A program made the position numbers and the translations under genes. A stretch of DNA of 64,000 bases from Streptomyces venezuelae (GTDB lineage: Bacteria; Actinomycetota; Actinomycetes; Streptomycetales; Streptomycetaceae), in the NCBI RefSeq assembly GCF_008642295.1, contig NZ_CP029190.1, positions 6,431,501 through 6,495,500 on the forward strand, given 5' to 3'. Under the pieces are notes generated by a model. The model had not been told where the DNA came from. It did not search any database and saw nothing but the letters and a program-made list of their open reading frames with translations. Below, piece by piece: positions 1-8,186 of this stretch (positions are counted from its first letter, which is position 1; every line of letters starts with the position of its first letter).

Positions 1-85
1 AACAGCGGCCACCCCTGATTCGGACGGCCCCGGGCACGGGAACCATGCTCTCGACCCCGCTGTCCCCCTGCCCCCAGGAGTCACC

Positions 86-934
86 GTGCCCGTTGGTCTG
101 TCCCTCCACGTAGGTCTGAACAAGGTCGATCCCGCCCGGTACGACGGCTGGGACGGCACACTCATGGCCTGCGAGAACGATGCCCGCGACATGGCCGAGG
201 TGGCCCGGGCCGGCGGGTTCGAGGACACCGTGATCCTCACCGACGACGGCACCGTGGAGAACATCACCGCCGCCCTGCGCGAGGCCGCCGGCCGGCTCCG
301 CACCGGGGACATGCTCCTCTTCACCTACTCGGGCCACGGCGGCCAGATCGACAACCTCGCCGGCTCGGACGACGAACCCGACCGGCAGGACGAGACCCTG
401 GTCTTCTTCGACCGCCAGTTCCTCGACGACGAGCTGTACCGCGAGTTCCAGCGGTTCGAGCAGGACGTGCGGATCTTCGTCCTGCTGGACTGCTGTCACA
501 GCGGCAGCGCGATCGAATCCGTCCGCGAAATGCTCACCCCCCAGGCACTGCAAACGCAGTTCCAGACCCGCGACCCGGGCCGCATCGAGGCGGCCTCCCG
601 GCTGATGCCCCTGTTGAAGCAGCAGCAGATCGCCGCCCGCGACCGGTCCTTCTACACGGACCTCCAGCGCGAGCTCAAGGACGGGAACGGCGGCAGCCCG
701 GCGCAGAACGCCGTGCTCATCGGCGCCTGCCAGGACAACCAGCTCGCCTCCGACGGCCAGATCAACGGCCTGTTCACCGAACAGCTGCTGACCGTGTGGC
801 GCAACGGGGCCTTCCGGGGCGACTACCGCACCTTCCACCGGGACATCCAGAAGCGGATGCCCGCCATCCAGAGCCCGAACCTCTACACCACCGGCCGGCC
901 CACCTTCCTCGACCAGAAGCCGTTCACCATCTGA
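86..934 (+). CDS. Caspase-like (metacaspase/orthocaspase) peptidase
   Basis: Single-domain peptidase C14 protein of 282 aa, predicted to be a cytoplasmic cysteine protease. The catalytic pair is visible: His84 in YSGHGGQ and Cys137 in LDCCHSGS. Acidic residues typical of a metacaspase S1 pocket follow (SDDEPDRQDE near residue 95). The start is GTG at 86, with an AGGAG ribosome-binding site 7 nt upstream. There is no signal peptide and no WD40, TPR or other effector/sensor domain, so it stands alone. The next genes (sbcD-sbcC) are separated by about 190 bp and are probably not in the same transcript. Family and active site are clear; the substrate is unknown. Confidence 0.9.
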   Translation: MPVGLSLHVGLNKVDPARYDGWDGTLMACENDARDMAEVARAGGFEDTVILTDDGTVENITAALREAAGRLRTGDMLLFTYSGHGGQIDNLAGSDDEPDRQDETLVFFDRQFLDDELYREFQRFEQDVRIFVLLDCCHSGSAIESVREMLTPQALQTQFQTRDPGRIEAASRLMPLLKQQQIAARDRSFYTDLQRELKDGNGGSPAQNAVLIGACQDNQLASDGQINGLFTEQLLTVWRNGAFRGDYRTFHRDIQKRMPAIQSPNLYTTGRPTFLDQKPFTI

Positions 935-957
935 CACCGACCGGCATCATCCGGCGT

Positions 958-973
958 CGGGGGGCGGCCCCCG
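958..973. terminator. Short GC hairpin after the caspase gene
   Basis: A 6-bp CGGGGG/CCCCCG stem with a GCGG loop lies 24 nt downstream of the caspase stop. It has no U-tract, as is usual for Streptomyces terminator candidates. The rest of the 935-1124 gap shows nothing else I can support. Confidence 0.4.
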
Positions 974-1124
974 CGCGTTACTGTGGTGGGTGCCGTCCGC
1001 CGCACGCCTTCCGGGCCGCGCACGGCCCGGAAGCGCAAGGAGCGGAGAACATGCAGGTCGGGGCGGGTACCGGGATGCCGGGCAAGGGCGCGGCAGGCGT
1101 AGCAGGCGCTGCGGGGGCGCGGCC

Positions 1125-2291
1125 TTGAGGTTTCTGCACACCTCCGACTGGCACCTCGGCAGGTCCTTCCACCGCGTCGGCCTGCTCGACGCACAGGCCG
1201 CCTTCATCGACCACCTGATCGACACCGTGCGCGAGCAGGCCGTCGACGCCGTCCTGGTGGCCGGAGACATCTACGACCGCGCGGTGCCCCCGCTGCCCGC
1301 CGTCGAGCTCTACGACCGGGCCCTGCACCGGCTCGCCGATCTCGGCGTGCCCACTGTGATGATCTCCGGCAACCACGACTCCGCCCGCCGGCTCGGCGTC
1401 GGTGCCGGGCTCATCGGCCGGGCGGGCATCCACCTCCGCACCGACCCGGCCGGCTGCGCCGACCCCGTCCTGCTGGCCGACGGACACGGCGACGTCGCCT
1501 TCTACGGGCTGCCCTATCTGGAGCCCGCCCTGGTCAAGGACGCCTTCGCGGCCGAGAAGGCCGGCCACGAGGCGGTGCTCGGCGCCGCCATGGACCGGGT
1601 CCGCGCCGACCTCGCCGGCCGGCCCCCCGGCACCCGCTCCGTGGTCCTCGCCCACGCCTTCGTCACCGGCGGGCAGCCCAGCGACAGCGAACGCGACATC
1701 ACCGTCGGAGGGGTCGAGGCCGTGCCCGCCGCCGTCTTCGACGGAGTGGACTACGCCGCCCTCGGCCACCTCCACGGCTGCCAGACCATCACCGAGCGGG
1801 TCCGCTACTCCGGCTCCCCGCTCGCCTACTCCTTCTCCGAGGCCGGCCACCGCAAATCCATGTGGCTGATCGAGCTCGGCCCCGCCGGGGAACTCACCGC
1901 CGAACGCATCCACACCCCGGTGCCCCGCCCGCTCGCCCGGCTCCGCGGCCACCTCGAACGGCTCCTCGACGACCCAGCCCTCGATGCGTACGAGGAGTCC
2001 TGGGTGGAGGCCACCCTCACCGACCCGGTCCGCCCCGAGGACCCGATGGCACGCGTCGCCGCCCGCTTCCCGCACACCCTCAGCCTGGCCTTCGACCCCG
2101 AAGGCCGGGCCGAGGACGGCACCGCCTCCTACGCCCAGCGCCTCAAGGGCCGCAGCGACCAGCAGATCGCCGAGGACTTCGTCGCCCATGTGCGCGGCGG
2201 CGGCCTGCCCGACGAGGCCGAGCGCAGGGTGCTGCGCGAGGCCTTCGACACGGTCCGCGCCGACACCGCGGCCGAGGAGACCGCCCGATGA
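1125..2291 (+). CDS. sbcD: Exonuclease SbcD (Mre11-like nuclease subunit)
   Basis: Mn-dependent nuclease subunit of the SbcCD (Mre11-Rad50-like) complex, which opens hairpins and processes blocked DNA ends. All calcineurin-like metallophosphatase motifs are present in order: HTSDWHLG at the N-terminus, GDIYD, SGNHDS, then AHAF and GHLHG. I chose the TTG start at 1125 because translation from it begins MRFLHTSDWHLG, the usual N-terminus of the family; the upstream in-frame extension is low-complexity. Length is 388 aa. The stop overlaps the sbcC start as ATGA, indicating translational coupling. Confidence 0.93.
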   Translation: MRFLHTSDWHLGRSFHRVGLLDAQAAFIDHLIDTVREQAVDAVLVAGDIYDRAVPPLPAVELYDRALHRLADLGVPTVMISGNHDSARRLGVGAGLIGRAGIHLRTDPAGCADPVLLADGHGDVAFYGLPYLEPALVKDAFAAEKAGHEAVLGAAMDRVRADLAGRPPGTRSVVLAHAFVTGGQPSDSERDITVGGVEAVPAAVFDGVDYAALGHLHGCQTITERVRYSGSPLAYSFSEAGHRKSMWLIELGPAGELTAERIHTPVPRPLARLRGHLERLLDDPALDAYEESWVEATLTDPVRPEDPMARVAARFPHTLSLAFDPEGRAEDGTASYAQRLKGRSDQQIAEDFVAHVRGGGLPDEAERRVLREAFDTVRADTAAEETAR

Positions 2292-5200
2292 GGCTGCACC
2301 GGCTCGCGGTCACCGCCTTCGGCCCCTTCGCCGACCGCCAGGAGATCGACTTCGACGCCCTCTCCGGCGCCGGCGTCTTCCTCCTCCACGGCCCCACCGG
2401 CGCCGGCAAGACCTCCGTCCTGGACGCCGTCTGCTACGCGCTGTACGGATCCGTGCCCGGCCCCCGCCAGGCCCCCGGCACCCGGCTGCGCAGCGACCAC
2501 GCCGACCCCGGCACCCCCACCGAGGTCACCCTGGAGCTCACCGCCGGGGGCCGCCGGCTGGAGATCACCCGGCGCCCCGAACAGGACCGCCCCAAGAAGC
2601 GCGGCACCGGAACCACCCGCGACAAGGCGCAGTCCTGGCTCCGCGAACGGGGCGCCGGCCACCCGGGCGAGGCCGGCTGGCAGGCCCTGTCCCGCTCCCA
2701 CCAGGAGATCGGCGAGGAGATCGAGCAGCTGCTCGGCATGAGCCGGGAACAGTTCTGCCAGGTGGTGCTGCTCCCGCAGGGCGATTTCGCCCGTTTCCTA
2801 CGGGCCGATGCCGAAGCCCGTGGCCGGCTGCTCGGCCGGCTCTTCGACACCCGCCGGTTCGCCGCCGTGGAGACCCTGCTCGCCGACCGCCGCCGGGCTG
2901 CCGAGGCCAGGGTCCGGGCCGGTGACGAGAAGGTGCTGGCCACCGCCCAGCGGCTGGCCCAGGCCGCCGGCGACACCGCCGACCTGCGCGCCTGGCCGCT
3001 GCCCGCCCTCGCCCCCGGGGACCCCGGCCTGGCCGGAGCGGTCCGGGCCTGGGCGGCCGTCGCCCGCAGCGGAGCCCGTGAACGGCTGACGATCGCCGAG
3101 TATGCGCTGGCCGCCGCGGAAAGCCGCCACCATGCCGCCCGCCGGGACGCCGAGGACGCCCGCGAGCTGGACCGGCTCCAGCGCCGGCACGCCGAAACCC
3201 TCGCCCGGGCCGCCGCACTGGAGGCCGCCGCACCCGTACGCGACCGGGTCCGGGACCGGCTGAACCGGGCCCGCCGGGCCGCCCTGGTCCGCCCCGCCCT
3301 CGAACTCCGCGACGCCGCGACCGCCGCCCACCGCGCGGCCGGCCGCGCCGAGACCGAGGCCCGCAACCTGCTCCCGGCCGGCCTCGCCGAAGCCGGCACC
3401 GAACAGCTCGGCGCCCTCGAACGCAAGCTCCGCGAGGACCTCGGCGCGCTCGGCGCCGCCCACCGTGCCGAACAGCGAAGCGCCGAGATCGGCCGCGAGC
3501 GCACCGCACTGGACCGGGAGGCCCGCTCCGCCGAGGAACTCCTCCAGGACGACGCCGGCTGGCTGGCCCGCTGGGAGGCGACCCGGGCAGAACTGCGGGA
3601 CCGCGTCGACTCCGCCCAGCAGGCCGCCACCCTCGCCGAACAGCTCGCCGGGGCGCTGGAACCCGCCCGGCTCCGGCTGGACGCCGCCCGCCGCCGGGAC
3701 ACCCTCGCCGCCGAGGCCGACACGACCGCCGGGGAGCTGCTGGCCGCCCGGGAGGAGTCCGGGGCGGCCAAGGAACGCTGGCTGGAACTCAAGGAGGCCC
3801 GGCTGCGCGGCATCGCCGCCGAACTGGCCGCGGCGCTGGTCGCGGGCGAGGCCTGCACCGTGTGCGGCTCGGCCGAGCACCCCGCGCCGGCCCGGCCCGC
3901 CCCCGGCCATGTGGACCGGGCCGCCGAGGACGCCGCCCACGCCCGCTACGAGCGGGCCGAGGAACGCCGGGCCGAGGGCGAGCGCCGGCTGGCCGCCGTA
4001 CGCCAGGCCGGCACCGAGGCCGCAGCCGCCGCCGGGGACACCGCCACTGCCGAACTGCTCACCCGTACGCGGGAACTGGCGGCCCGGCACGCCGAGGCCC
4101 ATGCCGCGGCGACCGGACTGCACGCCGCCCGCGAGGCCCTCGCCGCCGCCGAGCGCGAGCACGCGGCCCGCAGCGAGAACCGGCAGCAGGCCGAACGGCT
4201 CGCCGCCGCCCGCGCCTCCCGCCGCGAGGCCCTCGACCGGGAGCAGGCCGCCCTGGAGGCCGAACTCCGGCTGGTCCGGGGGGACTCGGGCAGCGTGGCC
4301 GAGCGGGCCCGGATCCTGGAGCAGCGGGTCCGGCTGGTGGCCGGCACCGCGGAGGCCCTGCGGCGCGCCGAGGCGAGTGCCCAGCGCCTGAAGGAGGCCG
4401 ACGCCCAGCTGTCCGACGCCGCCTTCGCCGCCGGTTTCGACACCACCGCCGAGGCCGCCGAAGCCGTGCTGCCCGAGGACGAGCACGCGGGTCTGCAACG
4501 GCGGCTGGACGCCTGGCAGGCCGAGGAGGCGCTGCTGGCCGACCGGTTCGCCGAGGCCGGCACGGCCGCGGCGGCCGGCCTGCCTCCCGCGGACCCGGCC
4601 CGCGCGGAGGCCGCCGCCGACCGGGCCGCGACCGGACTGCGGGCCGCCGGCTCGGCCTGCGACGCCGCCCGGGTGCGCTGCGCCGAACTGGACCGGCTCT
4701 CCCGGCAGGCCGAAACGGAACTCCGCGCCCTGGGGCCGCTGCGCGAGGCCTACGACCAGGTCGCCCGGCTGGCCGCGCTGACCGCCGGCACCTCCGCCGA
4801 CAACGAGCGCCGGATGCGGCTGGAGGCCTATGTACTGGCCGCCCGGCTGGAGCAGGTCGCCGCCGCCGCCACGGTCCGGCTGCTGCGGATGTCCGGCGGC
4901 CGGTACACCCTCGTCCACTCCGATGCGCGGGCCGGCGGACGCGGACGCTCGGGCCTGGGCCTGCACGTGGTGGACGCCTGGACGGGCAGCGAGCGGGACA
5001 CCGCCACCCTGTCCGGGGGCGAGACCTTCTTCGCCTCCCTCGCGCTGGCGCTCGGCCTCGCCGATGTGGTCACCGACGAGGCCGGCGGAATGCGGCTGGA
5101 CACCCTCTTCATCGACGAGGGCTTCGGCAGCCTGGACGAACAGGCCCTGGACGAGGTGCTCGACGTACTCGACTCGCTGCGGGAACGCGACCGCAGCGTC

Positions 5201-5314
5201 GGCATCGTCAGCCATGTCGCCGATCTGCGCAGCCGGGTGCAGGCCCGGCTGGAGGTGGTCAAACAGCGCGGCGGCTCGGTGGTCCGGCACCGCACCGGGC
5301 AGCTCACGGACTGA
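2288..5314 (+). CDS. sbcC: Exonuclease SbcC (Rad50-like SMC ATPase)
   Basis: ATPase partner of SbcD, 1008 aa, the normal family size. Walker A is GPTGAGKTS at residues 35-43. Long coiled-coil arms rich in Ala, Glu and Arg flank a zinc hook, CTVC at Cys523/Cys526, near the middle. The ABC signature LSGGE lies at about 908 and Walker B (LDTLFIDEGFG) follows at about 935. The start is the ATG overlapping the sbcD stop. The gene converges on the Lrp-type regulator with an 11-bp overlap of the 3' ends. Confidence 0.95.
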   Translation: MRLHRLAVTAFGPFADRQEIDFDALSGAGVFLLHGPTGAGKTSVLDAVCYALYGSVPGPRQAPGTRLRSDHADPGTPTEVTLELTAGGRRLEITRRPEQDRPKKRGTGTTRDKAQSWLRERGAGHPGEAGWQALSRSHQEIGEEIEQLLGMSREQFCQVVLLPQGDFARFLRADAEARGRLLGRLFDTRRFAAVETLLADRRRAAEARVRAGDEKVLATAQRLAQAAGDTADLRAWPLPALAPGDPGLAGAVRAWAAVARSGARERLTIAEYALAAAESRHHAARRDAEDARELDRLQRRHAETLARAAALEAAAPVRDRVRDRLNRARRAALVRPALELRDAATAAHRAAGRAETEARNLLPAGLAEAGTEQLGALERKLREDLGALGAAHRAEQRSAEIGRERTALDREARSAEELLQDDAGWLARWEATRAELRDRVDSAQQAATLAEQLAGALEPARLRLDAARRRDTLAAEADTTAGELLAAREESGAAKERWLELKEARLRGIAAELAAALVAGEACTVCGSAEHPAPARPAPGHVDRAAEDAAHARYERAEERRAEGERRLAAVRQAGTEAAAAAGDTATAELLTRTRELAARHAEAHAAATGLHAAREALAAAEREHAARSENRQQAERLAAARASRREALDREQAALEAELRLVRGDSGSVAERARILEQRVRLVAGTAEALRRAEASAQRLKEADAQLSDAAFAAGFDTTAEAAEAVLPEDEHAGLQRRLDAWQAEEALLADRFAEAGTAAAAGLPPADPARAEAAADRAATGLRAAGSACDAARVRCAELDRLSRQAETELRALGPLREAYDQVARLAALTAGTSADNERRMRLEAYVLAARLEQVAAAATVRLLRMSGGRYTLVHSDARAGGRGRSGLGLHVVDAWTGSERDTATLSGGETFFASLALALGLADVVTDEAGGMRLDTLFIDEGFGSLDEQALDEVLDVLDSLRERDRSVGIVSHVADLRSRVQARLEVVKQRGGSVVRHRTGQLTD

Positions 5315-5750
5315 GCGGCCGGCGGGGCAGCGGCGAGGAGTAGACGATGCTCGTGGTCACCGGTCCGAGGCCGGCGATCCGGCCGGTGATCTCTTCCAGA
5401 TGGGCCATCGAGCGGGCGGCGACCTTCAGGACGAAACAGTCGTCGCCGGTGACGTGATGGGCCTCCAGGATCTCCGTCGTGCTCTCCAGGAGGTCGTGGA
5501 ACGGCTTGTAGTTGCCGTGCGGATAGCGGAGCCGGACCAGCGCCAGGATGGCCTTGCCGAGCTTCTCCGGATCGACCACCGCTGCATAACCGGTGATCAC
5601 CCCGGCCTCCTCCAGGCGGCGGACCCGCTCGGTGACGGCACTGGCGGACATCGCCACGGCCCGGGCGAGCTCGGCAAAGCTCGCGCGGCCGTCGCGCTGG
5701 AGGGCCTCGAGGATGCGCCAGTCCGTGGCGTCGGGGGAATAGCTGGTCAT
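5304..5750 (-). CDS. Lrp/AsnC family transcriptional regulator
   Basis: 148-aa feast/famine regulator with an N-terminal winged helix-turn-helix (DWRILEALQRDGRASFAELA, then SASAVTERVRRLEEAGVI) and a C-terminal RAM/ACT-like ligand domain ending in SIVYSSPL. The ATG at 5750 gives the standard short N-terminus; the upstream frame is non-family sequence. No Shine-Dalgarno precedes it, and a TATTTC -10-like hexamer lies only 6 nt away, so a leaderless mRNA is possible. It is divergent from the rhodanese gene and may control that gene, itself, or both (inference). The effector, probably an amino acid, cannot be told. Confidence 0.9.
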   Translation of the reverse strand: MTSYSPDATDWRILEALQRDGRASFAELARAVAMSASAVTERVRRLEEAGVITGYAAVVDPEKLGKAILALVRLRYPHGNYKPFHDLLESTTEILEAHHVTGDDCFVLKVAARSMAHLEEITGRIAGLGPVTTSIVYSSPLPRRPLSP

Positions 5751-5830
5751 CCCGCAGAAATAGCAGGGAATCCCCGGTCCAACAAGTGATACGCCGGGGA
5801 AAGGCACTTCCTCGAGTGGATCAACGGCCG

Positions 5831-5836
5831 TAGATT
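5831..5836 (+). promoter_or_regulatory. -10-like hexamer giving a leaderless rhodanese mRNA
   Basis: TAGATT ends 7 nt before the ATG at 5844 and no purine-rich Shine-Dalgarno lies between. This is the spacing of actinobacterial leaderless promoters (TANNNT, 6-8 nt, start codon). The -35 region is weak. The 5751-5843 gap serves both divergent genes. Confidence 0.45.
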
Positions 5837-5843
5837 TCAGGCC

Positions 5844-6362
5844 ATGACGACGACCCAGAACACCACGACCGCAGCCGCCACCACCGCCAACCCCGTGCTC
5901 CGGGTCCCCCCGGCCAGTCCGGCCGCGGCTGCCGCCTACTTCGCGGCGAGCCTCGCCTTCCACGCGGACGTGTCCGATGTCGCCTCCGCCCTCAAGGCCC
6001 ACCGCGAGCAGGGCGCCGAGCTCGGCTTCCAGCTGATCGACTCGCGCTCCACCCCGTCCTGGGACCAGGCCCATGTGCCCGGGGCCGTCCACCTGCCGAC
6101 CGCCCTGATCCCCGAGCAGGCCGAACGGCTGCTGGACAAGAACGTCCCCGTGGTCACCTACTGCTGGGGCCCCGGCTGCAACGGCGCCACCCGGTCCGCC
6201 CTGGCGCTCGCCGAACTCGGCTTCCAGGTCAAGGAGATGCTCGGCGGCATCGAGTACTGGATCCGCGAGGGCTTCGAGGTCGAGACCTGGCAGGGCACGG
6301 CGCAGCGGGCCGAGGCCGACCCGCTGACCGCGCCCACGGACTCCGAGGACTGCGGCTGCTGA
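5844..6362 (+). CDS. Rhodanese-like domain protein
   Basis: 172-aa cytoplasmic protein with one rhodanese (sulfurtransferase) domain. The core begins near residue 55 (FQLIDSRS, then WDQAHVPGAVHLP) and the active-site loop is YCWGPGCNGATRSA, with the Cys after TY as the likely persulfide carrier. The ending EDCGC adds two terminal cysteines. It is divergent from an Lrp/AsnC regulator, an arrangement that suggests amino-acid-linked sulfur chemistry (inference). The substrate is unknown. Confidence 0.88.
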   Translation: MTTTQNTTTAAATTANPVLRVPPASPAAAAAYFAASLAFHADVSDVASALKAHREQGAELGFQLIDSRSTPSWDQAHVPGAVHLPTALIPEQAERLLDKNVPVVTYCWGPGCNGATRSALALAELGFQVKEMLGGIEYWIREGFEVETWQGTAQRAEADPLTAPTDSEDCGC

Positions 6363-6386
6363 GGCCGACCCCGGCGGCCGGCGGTG

Positions 6387-8081
6387 TCAGAGCCTGGACA
6401 GCTCGTCCACCAGGTCGTCCAGACCGAGCGAACCCTGCGACAGCGCCGCCATGTGCCAGGCCTTCAGATCGAAGGAATCGCCGTGCGCGGCGCGCGCGTT
6501 CTCCCGGCCCAGCAGCCAGGCCCGCTCGCCCAGCTTGTAGCCGATCGCCTGCCCCGGCATCGACAGGTAGCGGGTCAGCTCGCTCTCGACGAAGTCCGCC
6601 GGCCGGCCGCTGTGCAGGCCGAAGAACTCCTGCGCCAGCTCCGGGGTCCACCGCTCGCCCGGGTGGAACGGCGAGTCCGCCGGGATCTCCAGACCCAGGT
6701 GCATGCCGATGTCCACGATCACCCGGCAGGCCCGCATCATCTGGCAGTCCAGGTAGCCCAGCCGCTGCTCGGCGTCCTTGAGGTAGCCCAGCTCGTCCAT
6801 CAGCCGCTCCGCGTACAGCGCCCAGCCCTCGGCGTTGGCGCTCACCCCGCCGATGGTGGCCTGGTAGCGGGACAGCTGATCGGCCACGTGCGTCCACTGC
6901 GCGAGCTGGAGGTGATGGCCGGGCACGCCCTCGTGGTACCAGGTGGAGACCAGGTCGTAGACCGGGAACCGGGTCTGCCCCATGGTCGGCAGCCAGGTCC
7001 GGCCCGGCCGGGAGAAGTCCTCCGAGGGGGCCGTGTAGTACGGGGCCGCGGCACCGCCGGGCGGGGCGATCCGGGACTCCACCTTCCGGACCCGCTCGGC
7101 GAGTTCGAAGTGGGTGCCGTCCAGATTCTCGATGGCCTCGTCCATGATGCCCTGCAGCCAGGCCCGGACCTCCTCGACGCCCTCGATGTGGGTGCCGTGC
7201 TCGTCCAGGTGCCGGAGCGCCTCCCAGGGGCCGGCCCCGGGAAGGATCTTGGCCGCTTCGGTCTTCATCTCGGCGAGCAGCCGGTGGTACTCGGACCAGC
7301 CGTACGCGTACGCCTCGTCCAGGTCCAGGTCGGTGCCGTTGAAGTAGCGCGACCAGCGGGCGTACCGCTCCCGGCCGACGGTGTCGGGCCGGCCGGCGAC
7401 CGCCGGGGCGTACACCTCCTGCATCCAGTCGCGCAGTCCCGCCACGGCGGCGGTGGCGGCGGCGCCCGCCTCGTCGAGCTCGGCCCGCAGGGCGGCCGGG
7501 CCGCCCGCGGCGAACTCGGTGAAGAAGGCGGGCTCCGTCCCGTCCTCGCCCGCCCAGGTGGTGAGCTGGCCGATGAAGGTGGCGGTGGGGCGCGGGCCGC
7601 CGTACAGGCCGCGGGACAGGCCCAGTTCGAGGCAGGAACGGTAGCCGGCCAGGGCGGCCGGGACGGCGCGCAGCCGCTCGGCGATGGCGGCCCAGTCCTC
7701 GTCGGTGTCGGCCGGGGTGAGGGTGAACACCTCGCGCACCGCGTGCGCGGGGGAGTGGATGTTGCTGACGGCGAGCAGGTCCTCGTCGGCCTCGTGGACG
7801 GCGAGTTCGGCGTTCAGACGCTCGCGCAGCAGGCGGGCGCAGCGGCGCTCGCTGTCACGGTCGGCGCCCGGCCGCTGTTCGGCGGCGTCCAGCGCCGCGA
7901 GGGTGGTGCGGGCGAGTTCGGCGACGGCGGCGCGCCCTGCCGGGGAGAAGTCCGGGAGCCTGCTCGAACTGGCGGCGACGCCGAGGTAGGTGCCGGTGAT
8001 CGGGTCGAGGGCGATCAGATCGTCGACGTACGCATCGGCGACCTGGCGCGGCAGCATGCCGGTGTGGAGGGTGTCTGACAT
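6387..8081 (-). CDS. DUF885 family putative metallopeptidase
   Basis: 564-aa soluble protein of the DUF885 family, helical proteins related to M32-type metallopeptidases. The putative zinc motif is HEGVPGHH at residues 383-390, and the YDLVSTWY before it is family-typical. The C-terminus has the usual GQAIGYKLGERAW segment. I prefer the ATG at 8081 (MSDTLHTGML) over an in-frame ATG at 8129, because the extra 16 residues look non-conserved. There is no signal peptide. The substrate is not known. Confidence 0.88.
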   Translation of the reverse strand: MSDTLHTGMLPRQVADAYVDDLIALDPITGTYLGVAASSSRLPDFSPAGRAAVAELARTTLAALDAAEQRPGADRDSERRCARLLRERLNAELAVHEADEDLLAVSNIHSPAHAVREVFTLTPADTDEDWAAIAERLRAVPAALAGYRSCLELGLSRGLYGGPRPTATFIGQLTTWAGEDGTEPAFFTEFAAGGPAALRAELDEAGAAATAAVAGLRDWMQEVYAPAVAGRPDTVGRERYARWSRYFNGTDLDLDEAYAYGWSEYHRLLAEMKTEAAKILPGAGPWEALRHLDEHGTHIEGVEEVRAWLQGIMDEAIENLDGTHFELAERVRKVESRIAPPGGAAAPYYTAPSEDFSRPGRTWLPTMGQTRFPVYDLVSTWYHEGVPGHHLQLAQWTHVADQLSRYQATIGGVSANAEGWALYAERLMDELGYLKDAEQRLGYLDCQMMRACRVIVDIGMHLGLEIPADSPFHPGERWTPELAQEFFGLHSGRPADFVESELTRYLSMPGQAIGYKLGERAWLLGRENARAAHGDSFDLKAWHMAALSQGSLGLDDLVDELSRL

Positions 8082-8186
8082 GGGGCCATCTTCATACGGA
8101 GCACCCGCCCGCGTCACCACCGTATTCATCCAGGCGCATGACGGGGGCGGGAACGGGTTCTTCCGTTGGGCTTCAGGTGTACTGCT

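Noticed and set aside
2434..5290. Long open frames (up to about 800 codons) antisense to sbcC
   Set aside because: Mirror frames of a high-GC coding region; sbcC carries all functional motifs and the right codon bias.
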